Below are positions 9,130 to 16,837 of a stretch of DNA of 64,000 nucleotides, one piece after another (the first letter of the stretch is position 1; the number at the start of each line of letters is the position of its first letter). Source of the stretch: Cyanobacteria bacterium UBA2566 (lineage in GTDB: Bacteria > Cyanobacteriota > Cyanobacteriia > Cyanobacteriales > Desertifilaceae); assembly GCA_002340255.1 (NCBI GenBank), contig DDLS01000046.1, positions 1-64,000 on the forward strand, in the 5' to 3' direction. The position numbers were made by a program, and so were the translations under genes. The notes below the pieces were generated by a model. It searched no databases, was not told where the DNA came from, and saw only the letters and a program-made list of their open reading frames with translations.

Positions 9130-10359
9130 ATGATGAAAGAAAAAGAAAAACAATCCTTGGACTTGCCAATATCCAGCCTCACTAAACATTATTCGCCTGA
9201 AAACAAATTGCTGTTGTCCTGTATTCGTTATCAACTTAATTCGGCAACAGCTTCTGATGTTAGAGATTTGCTGAAAAGAGATTTACATTGGGATATTCTG
9301 GTTTCAAATGCAGTTCGACAGAATGTATTTATGCTAGTTTATAAGACTTTGAAAATCAATAATTCAAAATTCATTCCTTCATCTGTATTTGAGAGGATGG
9401 AAATCGAAGCTCAAAAACGGATGACGTATAATTTATTTTTAACTCATAAACTTTTTCAAGTGCTCAACTTATTTGCAGAACATAATATCCAAGCTATTCC
9501 TTTTAAGGGGCCAATATGGGCACAATTAGCCTATGGTAATATGGGATTGAGAGAGTTTTCTGACTTGGATGTCTTAGTGCGTCCTCAAGATTTTTCTAAA
9601 GCAAAAGATGTACTCATTGAGCAAGGGTATTATGACAAAAACTTTGGTGCCAATGAAAAGAGTCTTGGAGAGGCTCAAATGGTATTACCCGATCGCCGAA
9701 CGAACATCGACGTACACTATAAATTAACACCACGAGATTTTTATCTACAGGTCGAGACGGAATCCTTTTTTGAAGACTTGCAAACTTTATCTCTTTTGGG
9801 CAAAAAAATAGCAACATTTTCTCCAGAAAACTCTCTCGCAATTAGTTATCTCCAGGGCACAAAAGATAGTTGGAATTCATTGAAAAGAATCTGTGATTTT
9901 GGAAGATTAATTCAGACTTATCCGGAGGCAAATTGGCAAGAAGTTATCGCTCGATGCCAAACAGATGAGAACGATCGCGTATTTTTGCTAGGAATTGCGA
10001 TCGCCCAAACCTATCTACAGATTTCCCTTCCAGAGATATTTTCAGACAAGCTGAAGCAGTTTCCAGAAGTCTTGAAAGTTGCCAGACAACATAAAGAGTA
10101 TATGTATCATAAAAACATGGAATATGGCTATATCTTCTTTATTATCAGTTTGTGGGAGAGAAGAGAAAACACTTTATGGAGTAGGTTGCAATATTTGCTA
10201 AAGATTATTTTTCGTGTGAATGCAAGCGATCGAGAATTATTTCCCCTGCCCGATCTTTTGTTTTTTGTCTATTATCCCCTGAGAATTGTCAGGTTAATCG
10301 GAAAGCATAAAATCAGCAAAGAAAAAATATCGTCTCTCTGGAATTTATTCAAAAGTTGA
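9130..10359 (+). CDS. PF14907-type nucleotidyltransferase of the lasso-peptide cluster
   Basis: A 409-residue member of the uncharacterised nucleotidyltransferase family (NTP_transf_5). The fold signature is IPFKGPIWAQLAYG followed by LREFSDLDVLVRP, giving Lys126, Gly127 and the metal-ligand pair Asp145 and Asp147; a third Asp is likely in NIDVHYKL. Members recur beside lasso-peptide genes, often with HPr-kinase-like genes, and are assumed to modify the peptide, but no chemistry is established that I know of. The C-terminal half is helical, AT-rich and poorly defined. It is the leftmost gene of the island, starts 123 bp from ktrA and converges on the ABC exporter with a 2-bp gap. Confidence 0.85.
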   Translation: MMKEKEKQSLDLPISSLTKHYSPENKLLLSCIRYQLNSATASDVRDLLKRDLHWDILVSNAVRQNVFMLVYKTLKINNSKFIPSSVFERMEIEAQKRMTYNLFLTHKLFQVLNLFAEHNIQAIPFKGPIWAQLAYGNMGLREFSDLDVLVRPQDFSKAKDVLIEQGYYDKNFGANEKSLGEAQMVLPDRRTNIDVHYKLTPRDFYLQVETESFFEDLQTLSLLGKKIATFSPENSLAISYLQGTKDSWNSLKRICDFGRLIQTYPEANWQEVIARCQTDENDRVFLLGIAIAQTYLQISLPEIFSDKLKQFPEVLKVARQHKEYMYHKNMEYGYIFFIISLWERRENTLWSRLQYLLKIIFRVNASDRELFPLPDLLFFVYYPLRIVRLIGKHKISKEKISSLWNLFKS

Positions 10360-10361
10360 TA

Positions 10362-12155
10362 TTATTGATAATACTTGGCTTGAATAGAAAACAAACGCGC
10401 ATAAGTCCCACCTAGTTTTAATAACTCTTGGTGGGAACCCGTTTCCACAATTCTACCATTTTCTAGGACAAAGATGCGATCGACCATCTTGACTGTAGAG
10501 AGACGATGGCTGATGAGAATGGCTGTTTTTCCTTGAATCAGTTGACGGAATTGTTCAAATACCTCATATTCTGCTTCAGCATCAAGTGCGCTGGTGGGTT
10601 CGTCGAGAATCAGCAGTTGAGCAGGACGCAGGAATGCGCGAGCGATCGCCACTTTTTGCCATTCGCCAATGCTCAATTCTTCTCCTTCTTCAAATTGCGT
10701 TCCTAACATGGTATCATAGCCTCTTGGCAGTCGAGAAATAATTCCTTCTGCTCCTGATTTTTGGGCGGCTTGGATAATATCTTGATGATTATCAATATGG
10801 TCAATATTACCAAAACCAATATTTTCTCGAACTGTTAAATTGTAGCGCCCGTAATCTTGAAAGACTACACTTATGTTTTGCCGCCAATCGATGACAGAAA
10901 GTTCGCGCAAGTCAATGCCATCAATTGTAATTCGTCCATTTGTCGGATCGTAGAGACGACATAATAATTTAATTAACGTGGTTTTTCCTGCGCCATTTTC
11001 TCCCACTAAAGCGACTGTTTCTCCTGCGGGAATCGTGAGGTTTATATCTTCGAGTAAGGGACGACGACTATGGGGATATTGGAAAGAAACATTTTCAAAT
11101 CTTAAACCTTTTTTGAGGGGTTGGGGAACCCATTGAGGATGGATAGGATTAGCAATCGTGGGTTTTAAGTCTAGAAATTCGTAAAGATGGGAGAGAAATA
11201 AACTATTTTCGTATAAACTTGCTACATTAGCCAAGAGCTGTCCTAAACAGGCTTGACCTCGTTGAAAGCCTTGGTAATACATGACCAAACTTCCGAGCGT
11301 GATTTCTCCTTGGATGGTTTGATAGGCAATAAAACTAAATACGGCAAAAATCGCGAAAATACCACTCAATTGAGTCAAAAAATCGGCGATCGCCCGTTTT
11401 CTCGCTAAACCTAATTTTTCTTGACGAATCTCCTGGCGTAGGTCATAATACCGGCTACGAAACAGCGTTCCAAGATCGAATAACCGGATTTCTTTGGCAT
11501 AGGTATCTAAGGTGAGCATCCAATGAAAGTACCAAGCAATCCGTTCTTTTCCCGTCCAAGTCTTTTGCTGTCGGTACAGTATTTTACTATGTTGTAAGCG
11601 AACGAATAAAACTGGCAGTGCTGCGGCTAATAAGACGGTACTAATCGACCAGTGTAGGGAAAGTAGCAATCCGGCGATCGCCACCAGAGAAATCGCATTT
11701 TGGGCTAACGGTAGCAAACTATTCAGTAGGTTTTGCGGTCGATAACTGGCTTCCTGTTGAGCGCGATGCAGAGAATTATAAAAATTAGCATTTTCGTAAT
11801 ATTCTAGGTCAAGCTCAATGGATTTGCTATGTAAAATATCATTGACAAAATCAGTAACAATTTGCGATTGAGCTTGGGTGGCATACCCGGAGAAAGCCCG
11901 TAGTAGATTGGTAATCAGTGCTGTTATCCCCACCAGAAGCACAATTATCAGGACATCATAAAAAGCAGCCATGCCATTGCCAATACCCGCAGTCACTGTA
12001 TCGATCAGTAACTTCATTAAATACAGTGAGGCTAATGGCAATAAACCTTGCAAAAACACCAGAATGATCGTGCAAGATGTCCAAAATCGTGTACTTTGCC
12101 AAACTAAACCGATCGCTCTGTTGAGGTTTTTGAGCAGTTGTACTTGAGATTGCAT
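10362..12155 (-). CDS. ABC exporter (fused permease and ATPase), probable lasso-peptide exporter
   Basis: A 597-residue half-transporter. An N-terminal exporter-type membrane domain (about 15-310, several hydrophobic helices) is followed by an ATPase domain with Walker A GENGAGKTT (starting near residue 385), the signature LSIGEWQ and Walker B LLILDEPTSALD, then the H-loop SHR. It matches the McjD-like class that exports lasso peptides and gives self-immunity, but family membership alone cannot exclude another substrate. There is no peptidase C39 domain. I take the ATG at 12155; an in-frame TTG at 12182 would overlap the upstream oxygenase. The oxygenase stop lies 5 bp before this ATG, so the two genes form an operon. 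Confidence 0.9.
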   Translation of the reverse strand: MQSQVQLLKNLNRAIGLVWQSTRFWTSCTIILVFLQGLLPLASLYLMKLLIDTVTAGIGNGMAAFYDVLIIVLLVGITALITNLLRAFSGYATQAQSQIVTDFVNDILHSKSIELDLEYYENANFYNSLHRAQQEASYRPQNLLNSLLPLAQNAISLVAIAGLLLSLHWSISTVLLAAALPVLFVRLQHSKILYRQQKTWTGKERIAWYFHWMLTLDTYAKEIRLFDLGTLFRSRYYDLRQEIRQEKLGLARKRAIADFLTQLSGIFAIFAVFSFIAYQTIQGEITLGSLVMYYQGFQRGQACLGQLLANVASLYENSLFLSHLYEFLDLKPTIANPIHPQWVPQPLKKGLRFENVSFQYPHSRRPLLEDINLTIPAGETVALVGENGAGKTTLIKLLCRLYDPTNGRITIDGIDLRELSVIDWRQNISVVFQDYGRYNLTVRENIGFGNIDHIDNHQDIIQAAQKSGAEGIISRLPRGYDTMLGTQFEEGEELSIGEWQKVAIARAFLRPAQLLILDEPTSALDAEAEYEVFEQFRQLIQGKTAILISHRLSTVKMVDRIFVLENGRIVETGSHQELLKLGGTYARLFSIQAKYYQ

Positions 12156-12160
12156 CTGTG

Positions 12161-12799
12161 TTATTCTTCTCCCAAGAACCAACTGACAATCGTCAATCTC
12201 TCTCCGGCTGTGACTGGCTTCACTTCATGCATCAGATCGCTCTCAAACGCCACAAACAAGCCGGGTTGGCCATTGAGCGACAAGCCTAACTTATTTGCTT
12301 TCTCATCTTTCAATAAACCATAAAACATTAATTCTCCACCTTTATAAGTATCGAGACTGCTACTGTCTGATTTTTCGGTCTGTTCTTCACCATTCACGAA
12401 AATGACGACAGAAATCCGTCGCCTTTGGTTAATATGTTGGTAATTCTCGTTAAAATTACGATCTTGGTGGGGCAAATAAAAGCCACCTTCTCGGTAAAAC
12501 AAAAAGTTAAGCCCTTGACAATCCACTAATTTTACTTGAAATTTGGCTTCCAGTTGTGGGGCGATCGCTCTGAGCTTATGACCGACGGTTTCAACAATGG
12601 ATTGGGATAACTGGGTTTGTTGAACTTTGCGAAGGGTTTCATCCACTACAGATTCGCCTTTATCGTTCACCACACCACCGAGATCAATTTTCTGAGCTTG
12701 ACGAGTGGCTGCTAGGATTTGCTGACAAAGTTGGCGATCGAGGAAGTCTCGTACTACGAAGACACCCAAGCGCTCAAACAGGGTTAATTGATCGAACAT
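12161..12799 (-). CDS. 2-oxoglutarate/Fe(II)-dependent oxygenase (prolyl-4-hydroxylase type)
   Basis: A 212-residue oxygenase. The iron facial triad is His111 and Asp113 (in LPHQDRNF) and His191 (LMHEVKPV). Arg201 in ERLTIVSWF is the 2-oxoglutarate ligand, and the Tyr/Trp-rich strands between are typical of the jelly-roll fold. Such enzymes hydroxylate peptide side chains or small molecules. In this context hydroxylation of a Pro or Asp of the precursor core is an attractive inference, but it is unproven. It is the first gene of a leftward operon with the ABC exporter. Its start is only 51 bp from the cyclase start on the other strand. The ATG at 12799 is well placed and no closer alternative is needed. 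Confidence 0.87.
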   Translation of the reverse strand: MFDQLTLFERLGVFVVRDFLDRQLCQQILAATRQAQKIDLGGVVNDKGESVVDETLRKVQQTQLSQSIVETVGHKLRAIAPQLEAKFQVKLVDCQGLNFLFYREGGFYLPHQDRNFNENYQHINQRRRISVVIFVNGEEQTEKSDSSSLDTYKGGELMFYGLLKDEKANKLGLSLNGQPGLFVAFESDLMHEVKPVTAGERLTIVSWFLGEE

Positions 12800-12850
12800 T
12801 GACAGATTTTGGTTTAATTGAATAGCAAGTCAAATGCAGTATATGACTTT
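12800..12850. promoter_or_regulatory. Short divergent promoter region
   Basis: Only 51 bp separate the ATG of the oxygenase (leftward) from the ATG of the cyclase (rightward). Unless transcripts start inside the coding regions, both operons must share this AT-rich spacer. I see no operator palindrome in it. Confidence 0.5.
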
Positions 12851-14662
12851 ATGAGTGGTATTGTCGGTATTTTCAATGGGGACGGTCAACCCATTGATGC
12901 CAATCTTTTACAGCAAATGACCGATTTGATGAGACCTCAAGCTCCTGATGCTCAGAATATATGGAGTGAGAGTCATGTGGGTTTAGGTCATTCTCTCTTG
13001 CGGACAACCTGGGAATCGGAAAATGAACAGCAACCTCTGGGTTTAAATGGGAAGATTTGGATTACTGGGGATATCCGCTTGGATCGCCGTCAGGAGCTAA
13101 TCGAACGCTTGCGTGCTTCGGGATGCAATCTAGAGAACGATATACCTGATGTTGACTTGGTTTTACATGCCTATCAGGTTTGGGGAGACGCTTGTTTAGA
13201 ACGACTGAGCGGGGATTTTGCGTTTGCGATTTGGGATAGCCACAAACAACGTTTATTTTGTGCTAGAGACCAGTTTGGGATTGTCCCCTTTTATTATGCA
13301 GAAATGGGTCAAACTCTGGTGTTTAGCAATCATCTCAACACCGTGCTATTCCATCCTGGAGTATCGAATCGCCTGAATGAGAGTGCGATCGCCGATTTCC
13401 TCCTCTTTAGCATGAACATGGATATGGCCACCACCACGTTTGCCGATATCCAAAAATTGCCCCCCGCTCATACTTTAATTTACTCCGAAGGGAGAATTAA
13501 CATTCAGCGTTACTGGCAATTGCCCGAAGATGTGGAATACCTACAGTATCAGCGCCCGGAAAAATATGTCGAGCAATTTCGGGAGTTGTTTGAACGCTCA
13601 GTTGCCGATAGACTCCGAACCCACAGTGTGGGAACCCATTTAAGCGGGGGAATGGACTCGACGAGTATTGCTGCCACTGCCTATAAATTAATCACAGCAA
13701 CCGCTTCACCGGTTGATTTTCGAGCTTATGCCATTGTTTACAAACATCTAATTCCCGACGAAGAAGGAGACTATGCCACACAAGTTGCTGAAATGGCTGG
13801 TTTTCCCATTGAGTACCTGGTGGTGGAAGACTACATTGGACAGGCCCCAGGGGAACATCCAGAATACATCTATCCCGAACCGCTATTGATTCCCGATCAA
13901 ACTGCCGAAGTAGAAATTATGCGGCGCATAGCTGGGTATAGTCGGGTTCTGCTGGCTGGCTTTGGTGGCGATCCTGCCCTCTATCCAAGGCCGTCTTCCC
14001 CGGATAAGTCCCTATTGGGTTACATCCGCTCTCTGCGTGCCCAACTGAGGTTGCGTACCCGGTTGCGCCAGTGCCTGAAAAGAGGGCAAGAAGAACGGTT
14101 CGGCTCCGCTCACCGCGAGCAGCAAAAGATTGATTTTCCTGACTGGTTTAACCCAGATTTTGCCGAACGAATGCAATTGAAAGCGCGACTGGAAGAACAA
14201 TTGACTGCGCCAGGACAGAGAGACCGCTACGGCATGACTTCTGCTCCCTTGTGGTCGAATATATTTGCTTGGTCCGATCCGGGCTTCACCGGTTTTCCCA
14301 TTAAAGTGCGCTTTCCCTTTTTCGATTTGCGCTTAGTGCTGTACTTGCTGTCAGTACCGTCAACACCCTGGTTAGACAATAAATTCTTGCTCAGGCAAGC
14401 GATGAAAGGTATGTTGCCAGAATCTGTACTACAGCGACCCAAAACAACGCTGCGGGGGTTTCCCCACTATAATCTCATGCAGGAGCGCGGAATCCAGCCC
14501 TGGATGGTAGAGTTGGCAGAACATCCAAAATTGTCCAGCTCTGTCAATAGCAAAGGTCTGTTAGAAAGACTGCAAGCCGTTGCCGAACTAACTCCTGCCA
14601 GCTATAATCAGTGCGCGACGGTGATGCAATTGGGATACTGGTTTCGTCATCAGCAGCATTGA
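12851..14662 (+). CDS. Asparagine-synthetase-like lasso peptide cyclase (C protein)
   Basis: A 603-residue protein with an N-terminal class-II glutaminase-like domain (about 1-190) and a C-terminal AsnB domain. The PP-loop SGGMDS is at 265-270, so ATP activation of a carboxylate should be intact. The start gives MSGIVGIF, with Ser where asparagine synthetases have the catalytic Cys after the initiator Met. Glutamine hydrolysis is therefore not expected. This is what is known for lasso cyclases, which adenylate an Asp or Glu side chain and let the core N-terminus attack it. I chose the ATG at 12851 over the TTG at 12818 because the family starts exactly here. The precursor gene starts 60 bp downstream on the same strand, an inverted C-then-A order. 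Primary metabolic AsnB is the main alternative, but the missing Cys and the neighbourhood argue against it. Confidence 0.9.
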   Translation: MSGIVGIFNGDGQPIDANLLQQMTDLMRPQAPDAQNIWSESHVGLGHSLLRTTWESENEQQPLGLNGKIWITGDIRLDRRQELIERLRASGCNLENDIPDVDLVLHAYQVWGDACLERLSGDFAFAIWDSHKQRLFCARDQFGIVPFYYAEMGQTLVFSNHLNTVLFHPGVSNRLNESAIADFLLFSMNMDMATTTFADIQKLPPAHTLIYSEGRINIQRYWQLPEDVEYLQYQRPEKYVEQFRELFERSVADRLRTHSVGTHLSGGMDSTSIAATAYKLITATASPVDFRAYAIVYKHLIPDEEGDYATQVAEMAGFPIEYLVVEDYIGQAPGEHPEYIYPEPLLIPDQTAEVEIMRRIAGYSRVLLAGFGGDPALYPRPSSPDKSLLGYIRSLRAQLRLRTRLRQCLKRGQEERFGSAHREQQKIDFPDWFNPDFAERMQLKARLEEQLTAPGQRDRYGMTSAPLWSNIFAWSDPGFTGFPIKVRFPFFDLRLVLYLLSVPSTPWLDNKFLLRQAMKGMLPESVLQRPKTTLRGFPHYNLMQERGIQPWMVELAEHPKLSSSVNSKGLLERLQAVAELTPASYNQCATVMQLGYWFRHQQH

Positions 14663-14722
14663 TAGCTTAGACTCCAACTCATCTTATCCCTAACTCAATC
14701 TTGAATAATGAGGAGAAAAACA

Positions 14723-14887
14723 ATGTCCCAAATGACTTCCAACCCAGGTAATAGTACCAATCAAAAGAAGTACAACACTCCCAAACTGCGGAAATTTGGC
14801 AATGTCAGCGATCTGACGTTGACCGGGCCTGGTGCTCCTGGCGATCCCACCGATGGTGGGGGAGGCTTTAGTCAATATGCCTCGTAA
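14723..14887 (+). CDS. Putative lasso peptide precursor (A protein)
   Basis: A 54-residue peptide gene with a good ribosome site (AGGAG at 14711-14715, 7 bases before the ATG). The leader matches the lasso signature YxxPxLxxxGx5T: Tyr17, Pro20, Leu22, Gly26, Thr32. With the usual penultimate Thr of the leader at position 32, cleavage after Leu33 gives a 21-residue core starting at Thr34. Asp41 would then be core position 8 and could close an 8-residue macrolactam. Cleavage after Thr34 would instead give Gly35 first and a 7-residue ring to Asp41. The core contains Pro36, Pro39, Pro42, a second Asp at 44, a run of four Gly (45-48), Phe49, Tyr52 and a C-terminal Ser54. The downstream kinase suggests phosphorylation of that Ser. 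Cleavage and ring are inferred, not shown. Confidence 0.85.
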   Translation: MSQMTSNPGNSTNQKKYNTPKLRKFGNVSDLTLTGPGAPGDPTDGGGGFSQYAS

Positions 14888-15024
14888 TTGCTAACTTCTC
14901 AGTTGTGTACTTTGAATGTCGCAATTCATCCAGGATTTTACTCTGGCGAGCGTTCTAAAAACTCTAGAGTCAGCTTCTGGGTGAATTGTGCTTAACCAGG
15001 AATAGTAGGGATAGAATAATTGTC

Positions 15025-16071
15025 TTGAATGAATTAGGTCACTCGTTTAAGTATACAGCTTATGGCTTAACGGTACAGGCGAATAAACCTGTACCGTTTT
15101 TAACTTCTGCCAGGAAAAATGCTCCGGTCGATGTCTGGGTAGAGTTGATGACAGAGGACGAAGAGGAAGCGCGATCGCCAGAAGCGGTTTCATCATCGAG
15201 ACCGAAAGTTTACTCTAATGGAGTGAAACCCATATACAAGGGCGATCGCACTCATTTCCATTTGTGGTTTCGCGGTGACGGACAAATCGATTTTCAGGTC
15301 GATGCGGATGGCCGTCATATCGGAGTAACCTGGACTCGTTCGGTTTTAGAAGAAGTGACAACCCTGTTAGTGGGATCGGTGTTGGGCTGTACTTTACGCT
15401 TGCAGGGTGTCCTTTCTCTTCATGCTTGTGTGGTGAAAATGGGTCAGCAGGCGATCGCGATCGCCGGGGAAACAGGAGCGGGAAAATCAACGACAGCAGC
15501 AGCCCTGGCTAAACGGGGATACCCCATTCTCGCTGATGATATTGCGGCGATCGGCGATCGCTCATCCCATTTTGTTGTACATCCAGGTTATCCACGCCTG
15601 CGATTGTGGCCGGAATCAATTACAGCTCTGTACGGTTCAGAAGTTGGCTTAAATCGGGTATTTGACTTTATGGACAAACGGTTTCTGGACTTAAGTGGAA
15701 GTGTTAGGGATAACGAGGGCGAGACTCAATGGCAGTTCTATCAGGAACCCCTCCCCTTAGCAGCAATTTACATTCTTGGAAAACGCCAGCCAGAATTAGC
15801 AGCACCGCAGATTGAATCCATTCCCTCAGCAATGGCACTGATGAAGTTGATGGAGCAGCGATCGGTGAGCCATTTAAAATTAGAGAAGGATAGGCAAGAG
15901 CGGGAGTTTACTGGTTTTAGTCGTGTAGCAATGAAAGTGCCGATCAGAAAAGTAACTCGCGGCGATAGTTTAGACGCATTGCCCCAGTTGTGCGACGCTA
16001 TTTTAGAAGATTTAGCGAGTCTTACCCCATCAGAGAACAGCACTCAACTTTCCAAAACAGCCGATGGCTAA
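15025..16071 (+). CDS. HPr-kinase-like lasso peptide kinase (PadeK type)
   Basis: A 348-residue P-loop protein related to the C-terminal domain of HPr kinase/phosphorylase. Walker A GETGAGKST is at about 148-156, followed by PILADDIAAI with the acidic residues of the family. Residues 1-140 are a variable N-domain. Such kinases next to lasso genes (PadeK of paeninodin) phosphorylate the C-terminal Ser of the precursor, and the precursor just upstream ends in Ser. No ATG is available. A TTG at 15025 aligns position for position with the ATG of the truncated paralogue at 20542 (both reach YTA-x-GL after ten residues), so I use it; a TTG at 14986 is the longer option. The stop overlaps the next gene by 8 bp. 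Confidence 0.86.
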   Translation: MNELGHSFKYTAYGLTVQANKPVPFLTSARKNAPVDVWVELMTEDEEEARSPEAVSSSRPKVYSNGVKPIYKGDRTHFHLWFRGDGQIDFQVDADGRHIGVTWTRSVLEEVTTLLVGSVLGCTLRLQGVLSLHACVVKMGQQAIAIAGETGAGKSTTAAALAKRGYPILADDIAAIGDRSSHFVVHPGYPRLRLWPESITALYGSEVGLNRVFDFMDKRFLDLSGSVRDNEGETQWQFYQEPLPLAAIYILGKRQPELAAPQIESIPSAMALMKLMEQRSVSHLKLEKDRQEREFTGFSRVAMKVPIRKVTRGDSLDALPQLCDAILEDLASLTPSENSTQLSKTADG

Positions 16072-16408
16072 TTTACCTGATGACATATTAACCACTATTT
16101 TTCACTTGCAGCGGCGACTGTTCCAAATTATAGATCGGGCGAAAGCAGCCGAATTTAATTTATTGCAACAGTATGGTGAGAGAGAGGCAACACTTCCCGA
16201 ACTAGAACAAATCGATAATGCCCTAGAGCGGGCCAGGACTTCTTATACTCGTCTTGGCAAACTACTACTGTTAGTTGCCGAATCTCAACCAATAGCTAAT
16301 TCTGCTACTCTGAAGTTATTGGAGCAATCTATAGAAATAGCAGAAGCAACAGCAGATGCTATAGAAGCAACTATCCAAGAAACAAAAAGGAATTGGAATC
16401 TGCCATGA
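16064..16408 (+). CDS. Small helical protein of unknown function, lasso operon
   Basis: A 114-residue, mostly helical soluble protein. I do not recognise it. It has Leu/Ala/Glu-rich helices (LQRRLFQIIDRAKAAEFNLL, then LKLLEQSIEIAEATADAIEA) with no Cys, no His-containing motif and no winged-helix pattern. It is thus unlikely to be the RRE (B1) or the leader protease (B2) of a lasso system. It overlaps the kinase stop by 8 bp and the next gene by 4 bp, which indicates translational coupling and a joint role. A structural or scaffold part of the peptide machinery is possible. Confidence 0.7.
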   Translation: MANLPDDILTTIFHLQRRLFQIIDRAKAAEFNLLQQYGEREATLPELEQIDNALERARTSYTRLGKLLLLVAESQPIANSATLKLLEQSIEIAEATADAIEATIQETKRNWNLP

Positions 16409-16602
16409 ATAGCCAACCCCAAATCCCCGATCCGGAAACAAGAACAAGGTCTATTGCTCGCTGGCGAGAAGTGTGTCTAATGTTTGACGATCTTAATATG
16501 CTATTAGATGAAGCGATCGCCCTTGCCGAAGCTGATATTCGCAATAGTCCAATTAATGTTGAACGACGACAGAGAGCAAGGAATTTACTAGAAACGAAAT
16601 GA
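16405..16602 (+). CDS. Small protein of unknown function, lasso operon
   Basis: A 65-residue protein with a Pro-rich start and one long helical region (ARWREVCLMFDDLNMLLDE). I do not recognise it. The ATG at 16405 overlaps the preceding stop in an ATGA arrangement, which supports it over the in-frame TTG at 16393. A helical hairpin partner of the preceding gene product is an easy guess but nothing more. Confidence 0.65.
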   Translation: MNSQPQIPDPETRTRSIARWREVCLMFDDLNMLLDEAIALAEADIRNSPINVERRQRARNLLETK

Positions 16603-16646
16603 GGTCATTCCATCCGAAATATGGAACTCAATTACTGGAGATATAG

Positions 16647-16829
16647 ATGAATCCTAAAAATCCCCCCCTTTCGCCACTGCATCAAAAAATTTATGCTGGT
16701 ATAAAAGAAGCGATTGCCGAGGCGATCGAGAGACATCGCAAACTGGGCGAATCCATTAGTATTTGGCAAGATGGAAAAGTTGTTACCATTTCCAGCGATA
16801 AAATCCCACCTCTGGAAAAAGATGTCTAG
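16647..16829 (+). CDS. Small protein of unknown function, lasso operon
   Basis: A 60-residue protein: a Pro-rich start (NPKNPPLSPLHQKIY), a helix with many Ala/Glu/Arg (AGIKEAIAEAIERHRKLGE) and a short beta-like ending (SIWQDGKVVTISSDKIPPL). This architecture recurs in small cyanobacterial proteins that look like antitoxins or adaptors, but I cannot name a family. It starts 44 bp after the preceding stop and ends 8 bp before the next start. Confidence 0.6.
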   Translation: MNPKNPPLSPLHQKIYAGIKEAIAEAIERHRKLGESISIWQDGKVVTISSDKIPPLEKDV

Positions 16830-16837
16830 CTGTAGCC

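Noticed and set aside
11956..12323. Small frames opposite the exporter and oxygenase genes, considered as RRE (B1) candidates
   Set aside because: They are antisense to well-supported genes and lack the winged-helix PqqD-like pattern.
12818..12850. TTG at 12818 as start of the cyclase
   Set aside because: It adds 11 residues ahead of MSGIVGIF, which is the family start; the ATG at 12851 is preferred.
16064..16408. 114-residue protein considered as lasso B1
   Set aside because: All-helical composition without the beta-hairpin start of RRE domains; left as unknown rather than named B1.
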